DNA from: Clostridiales bacterium UBA6114
GTDB lineage: Bacteria; Bacillota; Clostridia; Oscillospirales; Butyricicoccaceae
Direction of reading: 5' to 3'
Assembly: GCA_002423435.1 (NCBI GenBank)
Contig: DIWE01000036.1
Location: 263,684-327,683, forward strand
DNA length: 64,000 nt
Below are positions 7,219 to 15,057 of the stretch, one piece after another; position 1 is the stretch's first letter, and every line of letters starts with the position of its first letter. The notes beneath the pieces were generated by a model, which was not told the origin of the DNA, did no database searches, and worked only from the letters and a program-made list of their open reading frames with translations. A program made the position numbers and the translations under genes.

Positions 7219-9117
7219 TTATTCGATGTGATAGCGTTTCATTTTGCGCCACAGGGTAGAGCGGCCCATCCCGAGCGCTTTTGCCGCCCGGCCCTTTCCC
7301 GCGCCCGAGGCCAGCGCGGACAAGATGCGCTCTTTTTCGTTCCGGTCTGATTTTTTGCTCTCGTCCTCCGCGGGAAGACGGAATTTCCGCGACGGGGACA
7401 GGCAGCTTTCAAGAATCTGCGCCGGGGCGAGGTTTTCCTCGCAAAGCACCATAAAGCGCTCGGCGATGTTCTTGAGCTCCCGGATATTGCCGATCCATTC
7501 GTTTTCGGTCAGCAGATTCATATCGGAGGCGGAGAGGTCCGGGATCGGCTTGTTAAACCTCAGCGAGTATTTTTTCAGAAAGAAATAGAAAAGGGGGAGG
7601 ATGTCCTCTTTTCGTTCCCTCAGCGGAGGAATCGAGATTTCCAGAATATCGAGCCTGAAATACAGGTCCTTGCGGAACTTGTTCTCACTCACCATTTCCT
7701 GAAGGTCTTTGTTTGTCGCCGCAATGATCCGGATGTTGACCGGGATGATTTTGTCGTCGCCGATTCTGCGGATCTCGCGCTCCTGCAGCACGCGCAGAAG
7801 CTTTCCCTGAAAACTGTAGGGGAGCTCAGAGATTTCGTCGAGAAACAGCGTGCCGCTGTGCGCGATTTCAAACAGGCCGCGCTTTCCTTCCTTTGACGCG
7901 CCGGTAAACGAGCCCGCGGAGTACCCGAAAAGCTCGCTTTCGAGCAGATGCTCCGGGATTGCCGCGCAGTTTACAGCGACAAACGGGCGGTTCGCCCTGG
8001 CGCTTGCATGGTGGATGCTTTGGGCGAACATTTCCTTGCCGGTGCCGGTCTCGCCCCCGATCAGGATGTTTGAGTCGACGGTTGCGATTTTTTTCGACAT
8101 CTCCACAATTTTTTTCATCTGCGGGCTGTTGTTTATGATGTCGCCGAACTGATACCTCGTGACCATTCCCTTGGCGAAGAGCTTGTTTCTGATCTGGTTC
8201 TCCATTTCCTGGATACTGCTGATGTCGTGGTACACGATAAGCACGCTGTTGACCGCCCTGTCGACGATCACCGGCTTTAAATAAGCGGCGTAGATCTTCC
8301 CCCGACGCTTGAACATTTCGTTGTTTACGGGCGTTTTTGCGTCGATCACCCTTGAAAAGCATTCGGAAAGCTCGGGAACAACCGAGGAAAAGGAGAGTCC
8401 GGTATTTTCCGGCATGGAGATATCGAAAATTTTGGATGCGAATTTATTGCAGACGTTTATTGTCCCGTCGGTGCCGGTCAGCATGAACCCCTGGGAGGAA
8501 TTGTCCATCACGGTCTTTAAGATCTGGGTTTTGGCCCGTTCCTGCCGCTGCAGCGTGACGGCGGTAACCGCCTCGTTGACCGCCTTCCAGAGCGTTTCCA
8601 CATCCGAGCCGACGAGATAGGAGTTTAAATGCTTCTCCTTGGCGCAGCTGTACGCCGTTCCCCCTCCGATGACCGTGTCGAAGCCGTTGTCCACCGCGCT
8701 TTGGACGATCGACGGGATATCGACAAACGGCCCGTCCAGCGTATAAATCTCAATCGGGATGTCGGAGATCTTTTTGATCGTTTCGGCGGCGAGCGACAGG
8801 CTCGGATGCCCGATGACGGCGATTTTTCTCGGGTTGAATTTCTCCTTGCATTCCTTTATCGCGTTGATGGTTTCCGTGCTAGAGAAATTCATTTTCAGGA
8901 CGGGGAAGGGCGGATTTTGCGCCGCGATCACGTCGGCGCTGTAGCCTCTTGCGATCAGCGCGTCGCACGGCCATTCCTGCTTGTAGTTGTTGAGGTCGAT
9001 GCAATAATAAAGCGCGCAGCGATAAGAAATTTCCTCACGGCAGGGAAACGCCCTGAGGACCTTTTGGATTTCCTCTTCCATGGATTCGTAGGGAATGATA
9101 AACATCAGCCTGATCAA
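7219..9117 (-). CDS. Sigma-54-dependent activator with PrpR-type N-terminal sensor domain
   Basis: An enhancer-binding protein that opens sigma-54 promoters by ATP hydrolysis. Of its 632 residues, about 1-190 form a PrpR_N/ABC-binding-protein-like sensor domain as in propionate-catabolism regulators, 200-310 a PAS domain, and 325-560 the AAA+ domain. The C-terminal 40 residues are a Fis-type helix-turn-helix (KGRAAKALGMGRSTLWRKM). Walker A is GETGTGKE near 355. The sigma-54-contacting loop near 402 is GSFTGA rather than the canonical GAFTGA. It is divergent from the transporter/lyase operon, which has a -24/-12 promoter and an upstream palindrome, so that operon is its likely target. The inducer is presumably a carboxylate or acyl compound. 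Confidence 0.9.
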   Translation of the reverse strand: MIRLMFIIPYESMEEEIQKVLRAFPCREEISYRCALYYCIDLNNYKQEWPCDALIARGYSADVIAAQNPPFPVLKMNFSSTETINAIKECKEKFNPRKIAVIGHPSLSLAAETIKKISDIPIEIYTLDGPFVDIPSIVQSAVDNGFDTVIGGGTAYSCAKEKHLNSYLVGSDVETLWKAVNEAVTAVTLQRQERAKTQILKTVMDNSSQGFMLTGTDGTINVCNKFASKIFDISMPENTGLSFSSVVPELSECFSRVIDAKTPVNNEMFKRRGKIYAAYLKPVIVDRAVNSVLIVYHDISSIQEMENQIRNKLFAKGMVTRYQFGDIINNSPQMKKIVEMSKKIATVDSNILIGGETGTGKEMFAQSIHHASARANRPFVAVNCAAIPEHLLESELFGYSAGSFTGASKEGKRGLFEIAHSGTLFLDEISELPYSFQGKLLRVLQEREIRRIGDDKIIPVNIRIIAATNKDLQEMVSENKFRKDLYFRLDILEISIPPLRERKEDILPLFYFFLKKYSLRFNKPIPDLSASDMNLLTENEWIGNIRELKNIAERFMVLCEENLAPAQILESCLSPSRKFRLPAEDESKKSDRNEKERILSALASGAGKGRAAKALGMGRSTLWRKMKRYHIE

Positions 9118-9238
9118 GGAACCATCCCTCTTGCATCGTAATTTGATTATTCGCAGGTACTACAGTATTACATGAATATCGGTTAGTCAATATCAAACGG
9201 GAAATTCGGCGGCTTTTGTATCAGCCGGTGTCTCAAAA

Positions 9239-9277
9239 TTGTTTCATTGTTCCGCTTAAGCCGAAACGGTGAAACAA
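9239..9277. promoter_or_regulatory. Candidate enhancer-binding (UAS) palindrome
   Basis: TTGTTTCATTGTT (from 9239) is matched on the other strand by TTGTTTCACCGTT reading back from 9277. The two TTGTTTCA arms are identical and are separated by about 23 bases. It sits roughly 130 bases upstream of the -24 element, a normal distance for a sigma-54 activator site. Assignment to the divergent regulator is inferred. Confidence 0.55.
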
Positions 9278-9407
9278 AAAGCTTCACGTAAGCTCAGGAT
9301 TTCCGGGAAGCTTTGACAGATATCAGGCAAAATAATTGTTTAAACGGCATAAAAACGTTTCGGATTTTATGTGAGGAATATCCAAAATTCAATTTTTTTT
9401 AAGGACG

Positions 9408-9422
9408 GGCACCCGGTTGGCA
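9408..9422 (+). promoter_or_regulatory. Sigma-54 (-24/-12) promoter of the tct–cit operon
   Basis: GGCACCCGGTTGGCA has the invariant GG (9408-9409) and GC (9420-9421) at the exact ten-base spacing, in the arrangement GGCAC-N5-TGGCA; only one position of the TTGC half differs from consensus. Transcription would begin near 9432, about 100 bases before tctC. Confidence 0.75.
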
Positions 9423-9534
9423 TAACAATCGCTATATAGATGGGTGGCAAATTTTCAGGGATCCTAAAAAAGGTAAAACGCCGGGGCAAAGCGCCGGCAA
9501 ATTACAAAAATGTTATTTTACAGGAGGAGAGAGT

Positions 9535-10593
9535 ATGAAACTGGCAAAAAAGACAATTTCAGCGGCACTATTGGTTATTTTCTGTTTTTCGCTTCTCACC
9601 GCGTGCGGCGGCACACAGACCCCGGCCGGACAGACCGCATCCACGGCGCAGACCGAATCCGCTGCGCAAGCTCCCACCGAGCCCGCAAAGACGGTCGATT
9701 ATCCGACAAAGCCGATCACACTGAACATCCCCTGGGCTGCCGGAAGCTCGGGCGACAACGGAGCGCGTATCCTGATGCCCTATGTCGAGGAGGCCCTGGG
9801 CGGGGCGACGATCACGATCATCAACGATCCGGGTGCCAGCGGCTGGCTCGGATGGGATATCGTCGCGAAGTCGGCGCCCGACGGCTATACGATTTCCCTG
9901 CTCACGCTGCCCTCTTTCTACGGCGGCTATATGAACCCGGCGAACAACCGCACGACGAATCTGGACAACTTCCAGATGATCGCCAATCAGGTCAGCGACT
10001 GGGGCGTCCTTTACGGTCAGGGCGGCGAAACCCGCTGGTCCAATATGGCGGAAATGCTCGAATACGCAAAGACACACGAGCTGACGGTCGGCGCATCCGG
10101 CGTCGATTCGGACGACAACATGCTTCTTGAGCGGCTGAAGGCGGATCATCCCGACGCAAAGCTGACGGCGGTTCAGGGCACGAGCAGCGGCAACGTGCTG
10201 CCGATGCTCCTCGGCAAGCACATCGACCTCCAGATGGCAAATGTGGGCGACGCCAATACCCAGGTGAAAAACGGGGAGCTGACGGCCCTTTGCGTGTTCG
10301 CCCCGGAGCGCACGGATATCCTTCCCGACGTCCCGACCTACAAAGAGCTCGGCCTCGGTGAAATTATCGGCAGCTCCGACAGAGGATACTTTATGCCCGC
10401 CGGCGTCGACCCGGAAATCCTGAAGATTCTCGAGGACGCGTTTGAAAAAGCGATCAACAACCCGGAACATATCGCGAAAATGAAAGAGATCGGCATCAAC
10501 GTAAACTACTTAAATGCCGAGGATTTACTTTCAAAGGCAAAATCGGACGAGAACGTGATCGAGGGCTTAAAAGACGTTTTGGGTTGGAAGTAG
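9535..10593 (+). CDS. tctC: Tripartite tricarboxylate transporter, solute-binding lipoprotein (TctC/Bug family)
   Basis: The extracytoplasmic receptor of a TTT-type secondary uptake system for carboxylates. Of its 352 residues, the first 20 form a lipoprotein signal with a lipobox at LLTACGG (Cys near residue 23), followed by a low-complexity linker rich in T, A, P and Q. The mature part has TTT-receptor signatures such as IPWAAGSSGDNGAR, FGASG-like TVGASGVDS, and FMPAGVDPEIL near the C-terminus. AGGAGGAGAG lies just upstream of the ATG. It is the first gene of the sigma-54 operon. The ligand cannot be read from sequence. Confidence 0.92.
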   Translation: MKLAKKTISAALLVIFCFSLLTACGGTQTPAGQTASTAQTESAAQAPTEPAKTVDYPTKPITLNIPWAAGSSGDNGARILMPYVEEALGGATITIINDPGASGWLGWDIVAKSAPDGYTISLLTLPSFYGGYMNPANNRTTNLDNFQMIANQVSDWGVLYGQGGETRWSNMAEMLEYAKTHELTVGASGVDSDDNMLLERLKADHPDAKLTAVQGTSSGNVLPMLLGKHIDLQMANVGDANTQVKNGELTALCVFAPERTDILPDVPTYKELGLGEIIGSSDRGYFMPAGVDPEILKILEDAFEKAINNPEHIAKMKEIGINVNYLNAEDLLSKAKSDENVIEGLKDVLGWK

Positions 10594-10597
10594 CGCC

Positions 10598-10624
10598 GTG
10601 CCGCCCGTGTCGTGCGGGCGGCAT
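10598..10624 (+). terminator. Intercistronic stem-loop after tctC
   Basis: TGCCGCCCG-TGTCGTG-CGGGCGGCA without a strong T run. It probably stabilises the binding-protein mRNA or partly terminates, raising receptor output over the membrane subunits. Confidence 0.5.
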
Positions 10625-10663
10625 ATAGAAAACATACCCGTGAGATGAAAAGGAGATGGGACA

Positions 10664-11122
10664 ATGGAAAAGAAGAAGTCCCCGGTTATCCACCAGGACG
10701 TATATATCAGTCTGCTTTCGATCGCGGCCGGGATTTTCCTTTATACGGTGGCGGATCAGATGAACGCTCAGTCCGCCTTTTTCCCAAAGATCATGCTGAC
10801 GGTGTTTATCGCGCTGATGGCGGTTATTCTGATCCAGGGGATTCGGAAAAGCGTCGCCGCGACAAACGCCGAGGTAAGGGCCGACGTGAGAATGCTGAAA
10901 TGGGAACAGAACAGGATGCCGTACGCGGTGTTCCTCATCATGGTTTTATACGTAATATTGATGAAATACATCGGCTTTTTTATTGCGACAGGGATTTTTA
11001 TGCCCGGATTGATGCTGTTTTTCAGGAACAGGTCTAAAAAGGCCATCATAGGCGTTACGATAGGCTCACTGGTCCTGATATACCTTTTGTTTGTTGTATT
11101 CTTAAAGGCGACGCTGCCGTGA
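10664..11122 (+). CDS. tctB: Tripartite tricarboxylate transporter small membrane subunit (TctB family)
   Basis: A 152-residue protein with four predicted membrane helices (about residues 12-30, 40-60, 83-101, 105-125 and a final segment to 148), the usual size and layout of TctB, the small and poorly conserved subunit. The ATG has AAAGGAGATGGGACA upstream. Identification rests mainly on position between tctC and tctA and on the hydrophobic pattern. Confidence 0.88.
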   Translation: MEKKKSPVIHQDVYISLLSIAAGIFLYTVADQMNAQSAFFPKIMLTVFIALMAVILIQGIRKSVAATNAEVRADVRMLKWEQNRMPYAVFLIMVLYVILMKYIGFFIATGIFMPGLMLFFRNRSKKAIIGVTIGSLVLIYLLFVVFLKATLP

Positions 11123-11167
11123 TAAGCGTGTGCGGAGCCGGCAAATTACGAAAGAAGGAATAGGGCT

Positions 11168-12718
11168 ATGAGTTTTGCACAGATCATGGGGGCGCTTATT
11201 CAGCCGGACGTGCTGCTCGCAATGCTGGTCGGCATTCTGGGCGGCATGATCATAGGGATTCTTCCCGGCCTCGGGGGCACGATCGCCGCGGCGCTCATGC
11301 TTCCGCTGACCTATACGCTGACGCCCGTCGCGGCGCTCGTCATGCTGACGTCGATCTATACGTCGTGCGTGTACGGCGGTTCGTTTACGGCAATATTGCT
11401 GAGCACGCCGGGGACCACCGCGTCGGCCGCCACGGCGCTCGACGGATATGAGCTTACAAGGAAGGGAAGGGGACTTGAGGCGATCGGAATCGCGACGTTT
11501 GCCTCCATTTTCGGCGGATTTTTCAGCGGGATCATGCTGCTTACGATTGCGCCGCTGCTATCAAAGGTCGCGCTGATGTTCAGCGGGCCGGAATATTTTC
11601 TGATCGCGATTTTGGGGCTTACCATGATCGGGAGCCTTGTCGCCGATTCGCCGGTAAAGGGCCTCGCCGTGGGGGCGATCGGCCTTCTGATCTCGACCGT
11701 CGGCATGGACGCGATGACGGGACAGCTCCGGTTTACCTTCGGCGCGACCTTTCTTTCGTCGGGGATCACCATCGTCCCGACCATGATCGGCCTTTTTGCG
11801 ATTTCCCAGGTGCTGATCCTGGCGGAGGATTATAAAAACGCAAATAAAAAAATGTTTGAGGATGAAAAGGGAAATACAGAGGGAAATATTTTTTCCTCGG
11901 CAAGAAGAATGATCCCGTCCGGGAAGACGATGCTCAGTCTCCTGCCGAACGCGCTCCGGTCGAGCATATATGGGCTTTTAGTCGGCATTATGCCGGGCGC
12001 AGGCGGCGACGTCGCCTGCTGGATCTCGTACGACGCCGCAAAGCGCGCCTCCAAGCACCCGGAAGAATTCGGAAAGGGAAGCATCCAGGGCGTCTGCGCG
12101 TCGGAGGCCGCGAACAACGCGGTGACCGGCGGGAGCTTTATCCCGCTTTTCACGCTCGGCGTTCCGGGAAGCTCCACCGCGGCGGTGATCCTCGGCGGCA
12201 TGATGATCCACGGGCTTGTGCCGGGAAGCGAGCTTTTTACCCAGAAGGCGAATCTCGTGTATCCGATAATGGTGGGCTTTATCATTGCAAACATCGTCAT
12301 GGGCGTATTCGGCGTGCTTTTAGGGCCGTACCTTACAAAGCTCGCCAGCGTTCCGATCAGTATGCTTTTGCCGGTGCTCATCACCCTGTGCATGATCGGC
12401 GCGTATACGATGCAGAGCAGCATTTACGACGTCTATATGACGCTCGCCTTCGGTCTGTTCGGCTATCTGATGCGCAAAACCGGATTTACGCCCACCCCGA
12501 TCGTCCTCGCCGTCATATTGGGCGGGATGGCGGAGGTCGGCTTTTCCCAGTCGATCGTCATGGCAAAAGGCAATGTAATTGCTTACTATTTTTCAAGGCC
12601 GATCAGCGTTGTTCTGATTGTCTTTATCCTGTTTGTCCTGTTTTGGCCGGTGGTGAGGAAAATCACCAAGGCGGTCAAAGGGAGGGAAAAAAGCGGGACG
12701 GCCGCGGCGGGACGCTAG
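11168..12718 (+). CDS. tctA: Tripartite tricarboxylate transporter large permease (TctA family)
   Basis: The 516-residue ion-coupled permease of the TTT system, with about 11-12 membrane helices. Family signatures are visible: LPGLGGTIAAALMLPLTY near the N-terminus, YGGSFTAILLSTPGTTASA near residue 75, and the inverted-repeat counterpart MPGAGGDVACWISYDAAKR near residue 275 followed by ASEAANNAVTGGSFIPLFTLG. The cytoplasmic tail is basic. It completes the tctCBA set that presumably imports the substrate of the lyase encoded next. Confidence 0.95.
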   Translation: MSFAQIMGALIQPDVLLAMLVGILGGMIIGILPGLGGTIAAALMLPLTYTLTPVAALVMLTSIYTSCVYGGSFTAILLSTPGTTASAATALDGYELTRKGRGLEAIGIATFASIFGGFFSGIMLLTIAPLLSKVALMFSGPEYFLIAILGLTMIGSLVADSPVKGLAVGAIGLLISTVGMDAMTGQLRFTFGATFLSSGITIVPTMIGLFAISQVLILAEDYKNANKKMFEDEKGNTEGNIFSSARRMIPSGKTMLSLLPNALRSSIYGLLVGIMPGAGGDVACWISYDAAKRASKHPEEFGKGSIQGVCASEAANNAVTGGSFIPLFTLGVPGSSTAAVILGGMMIHGLVPGSELFTQKANLVYPIMVGFIIANIVMGVFGVLLGPYLTKLASVPISMLLPVLITLCMIGAYTMQSSIYDVYMTLAFGLFGYLMRKTGFTPTPIVLAVILGGMAEVGFSQSIVMAKGNVIAYYFSRPISVVLIVFILFVLFWPVVRKITKAVKGREKSGTAAAGR

Positions 12719-12739
12719 AGAAAGGGCTTGGTGAGGTCA

Positions 12740-13762
12740 ATGCTTGAGGTCCGGGAAATCTTTCGGCCGGAAATCACCGACGATATCTATAAAAGCGCCG
12801 GGATCAAACGGCCGGAGGACTGCGACAGCACAATCGGGATTTTTGACGGCGGCGAGCTTCTGGCGACGGCGTCGATCAGGGACAATATTTTAGTGGGCTT
12901 CGCCGTTTCCTCCCGCGCGCGGGGGGAGGGGCTCCTCGCCACGCTTTGCACAGCTCTCATCAACATCGGGATGTCAAACGGCCACAGGACCTTTTATATT
13001 TTTACAAAGCCGGAAAAGGCCTTTCTCTTTTCCGCGTGCGGCTTTCGGGAGATCGCACGAAACCCGCCGTATTCCGCCCTGCTCGAATGGGGGGAGACCT
13101 CGGTCGATCAGTATGTCCAAAAGCTGCGCGCCTTTTCCCGGGATAAGCCGGACGGCGCCGGATGTATCGTTATGAACGCAAATCCCTTTACGCTCGGGCA
13201 CAGGTATCTCGCCGAATATGCGGCGGGGGAGAGTAGATGGCTTTACGTCGTCGTGGTCGAGGCGGAAAAATCGATTTTTCCGTTTCATGTTCGGATGGAG
13301 CTGATACAAAAGGGCCTGCGGGATCTTCCGAACGTCACCGTGCTCGGCGGAGGGCAATATGTGATATCGGCCCTTACCTTCCCGACCTATTTTTCAAAGG
13401 AGGGGGACGTCGGGCCGGCGCAGACCGGGCTGGATCTGGCCCTTTTCTGCAGTTACATCGCGCCCGCGCTCAAGGTGAAGAGGCGGTATGTCGGGGAGGA
13501 GCCCTACTGTGAAACGACAAGGGCCTACAACAAAAGCATGAAGGCGGCGCTCCCGCCGAGGGGGATCGAGGTCGTCGAAATCCCGCGCAAAGAAAAAGAC
13601 GGGGAGTATATCAGCGCAAGCCATGTGCGAAACCTGATCCGGGAAGGAAAAACCGAGCAGACCAAAAAGCTCCTGCCGGAGTCGACTTACGAATTTCTGC
13701 TCACGCCGGAGGGGGAAGAAATTGCGGAGAAAATCAGGCACAGCAACGATAGACATGGGTAG
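12740..13762 (+). CDS. citC: [Citrate (pro-3S)-lyase] ligase
   Basis: Activates the lyase by acetylating the thiol of the prosthetic group on the acyl carrier subunit, using ATP and acetate. The 340-residue protein has a GNAT-like N-terminal domain (about 1-135) and a nucleotidylyltransferase domain starting at MNANPFTLGHRYL near residue 140, with the distal ISASHVRNLI motif near 295. ATG 12740 is used; a GTG at 12731 and a TTG at 12728 are alternatives because the ribosome site is weak. Its presence implies an active acyl-carrier lyase. citX and citG, which build the prosthetic group, are not in this window. Confidence 0.9.
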   Translation: MLEVREIFRPEITDDIYKSAGIKRPEDCDSTIGIFDGGELLATASIRDNILVGFAVSSRARGEGLLATLCTALINIGMSNGHRTFYIFTKPEKAFLFSACGFREIARNPPYSALLEWGETSVDQYVQKLRAFSRDKPDGAGCIVMNANPFTLGHRYLAEYAAGESRWLYVVVVEAEKSIFPFHVRMELIQKGLRDLPNVTVLGGGQYVISALTFPTYFSKEGDVGPAQTGLDLALFCSYIAPALKVKRRYVGEEPYCETTRAYNKSMKAALPPRGIEVVEIPRKEKDGEYISASHVRNLIREGKTEQTKKLLPESTYEFLLTPEGEEIAEKIRHSNDRHG

Positions 13763-13804
13763 GTGTAAAAGTTTGAAAGAATTCAAGCCTCAAGAATTAC
13801 GTGC

Positions 13805-13869
13805 GTGTCGCTCGCTTAACTTAAACCGCGGCACATGTACAAAACGACCATCCCTTTTTGTGGTCGTTT
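13805..13869 (+). ncRNA. Structured leader element upstream of citD
   Basis: The closing stem GTGTCG / CGGCAC surrounds CTCGC-TTAACTTA-AACCG, matching the core shared with 2636, 49809, 61371 and 61506. It is followed by a nine-base-pair hairpin, AAACGACCA-loop-TGGTCGTTT (13842-13869), whose loop contains CCCTTTTT. That loop could pair with the AAAGG of the citD ribosome site. This copy lacks the inner stem of the other copies and is the most divergent. Confidence 0.4.
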
Positions 13870-13894
13870 GTGTCTTAAAGCGTAGAGGAAAGGA

Positions 13895-14185
13895 ATGGTC
13901 ATAACAATGAAAATAAAAAAAGCGGCGACGGCGGGCTCCATGGAGTCAAACGACGCGCTCGTCGGCGTTTACCCGAGGGAAAAAACGGGGATCGAGATTG
14001 AAATCGACAGCATATTGAAGGTCCAGTTTGGAGACAGAATCAAAAAATGCGCTCAGGAGGTCGCGGAGGAGTTAAACGTCGAGGCCGCGACGATCAAGAT
14101 CGTCGACAAGGGCGCGCTCGACTATGCCCTGCGCGCGCGCGTGGAGACCGCTCTTTTAAGAGCGGCGGGGGAGGAGCAAGGATGA
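13895..14185 (+). CDS. citD: Citrate lyase acyl carrier protein (gamma subunit)
   Basis: The small subunit carrying the phosphoribosyl-dephospho-CoA arm that shuttles acetyl/acyl thioesters between CitF and CitE. It has 96 residues from ATG 13895, six bases after AGAGG; an internal ATG at 13907 gives the commonest family N-terminus. The attachment serine is in AGSMESND (Ser18 here, aligning with Ser14 of the E. coli protein), and DKGALDYALRARVETAL near the C-terminus is characteristic. Its last codons overlap the citE start (ATGA). Confidence 0.9.
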   Translation: MVITMKIKKAATAGSMESNDALVGVYPREKTGIEIEIDSILKVQFGDRIKKCAQEVAEELNVEAATIKIVDKGALDYALRARVETALLRAAGEEQG

Positions 14186-15057
14186 GAAGGTCGATGCTGT
14201 TTCTGCCCGGCTCAAACCCGGGGAATATCCTAAACGCCGACGCCTTCGGCGCCGACAGCATTATCATTGATCTTGAGGACGCGGTTTCCTTCGACGAAAA
14301 AGATTCGGCGCGGATCCTCACGAGAAACGCGCTCTCCGCCTTCGACTTTCCGGGAACGGAGGTCATCGTCCGCACAAATTCTCTTTCGACGCCCTGGTGG
14401 AAGAAGGATCTCGACATGATCGTTCCGGAAAAGCCGGGTGCAATCATGCCCGCGAAGGTCGGGAGTGCCGGGGATATCAGGATCCTGAGCGACTACATAG
14501 CCGGCATCGAGGAAAAATGCGGGTTTGAAGCCGGATGCGTAAAGCTCATTCCGCTTTTGGAGTCGTCCGCCGCGATAGAAAACGCCTATCAGATCGCGAC
14601 GTGCGACAAACGGGTGGTCGGGCTTTACCTCGGGGCGGAAGACCTGGCGCTCGACATGAAGGCCACGCGCACGCAGGAGGGATACGAGATCAGCTATTCC
14701 CGGATGCGCCTTGTCGTCGCTGCGAGGGCGGCGGGCATCGACGCGCTCGACACGCCGTACATACGGGATATCCACGACAACGAGGCACTTTACAACGAAA
14801 CCGTGATGATCAAGAACATGGGATTTAACGGCAAGGCCTGCATCTATCCCGGCCAGGTCGAGGTGATAAACGCGGTCTTTATGCCTAAAAGGGAGGATTA
14901 CGACAACGCGGTCGAGCTCTTAAAGGCGGTCGACAAAGCCGAGAAGCAGGGCAAGGGTGTCGTAACATTCCGCGGCAAGCTTGTCGATGGGCCGGTAATC
15001 ACCATGGCGAGAAACGTCGTAAGCGAATTTGAATCAATATATCGGGGGAAGATGTGA
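14182..15057 (+). CDS. citE: Citrate lyase beta subunit-type (acyl-ACP lyase)
   Basis: Cleaves the acyl-ACP thioester of a 3-hydroxy acid to a carbonyl product plus acetyl-ACP. The 291-residue TIM-barrel protein begins MRRSMLFLPGSNPGNI and has the metal/substrate segments IIDLEDAVS near residue 30, IMPAKVGSAGDI near 92, LIPLLESSAAIENA near 125 and GAEDLALDMKATR near 155. The start is fixed by GGAGGAGCAAGG immediately upstream and the overlap with citD. CitE-type enzymes act on citrate, citramalate and other 3-hydroxy acids, so the substrate remains open. Confidence 0.9.
   Translation: MRRSMLFLPGSNPGNILNADAFGADSIIIDLEDAVSFDEKDSARILTRNALSAFDFPGTEVIVRTNSLSTPWWKKDLDMIVPEKPGAIMPAKVGSAGDIRILSDYIAGIEEKCGFEAGCVKLIPLLESSAAIENAYQIATCDKRVVGLYLGAEDLALDMKATRTQEGYEISYSRMRLVVAARAAGIDALDTPYIRDIHDNEALYNETVMIKNMGFNGKACIYPGQVEVINAVFMPKREDYDNAVELLKAVDKAEKQGKGVVTFRGKLVDGPVITMARNVVSEFESIYRGKM

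Noticed and set aside
9568..10470. Long open frame (300 codons) on the minus strand opposite tctC
   Set aside because: It is a GC-rich mirror of tctC with no ribosome site and no recognisable protein; the + strand has a clear lipoprotein signal and family motifs.
13823..13834. T-box-like ACCGCGG upstream of citD
   Set aside because: The rest of the T-box (specifier loop, antiterminator) is missing; the bases belong to the shared leader core.
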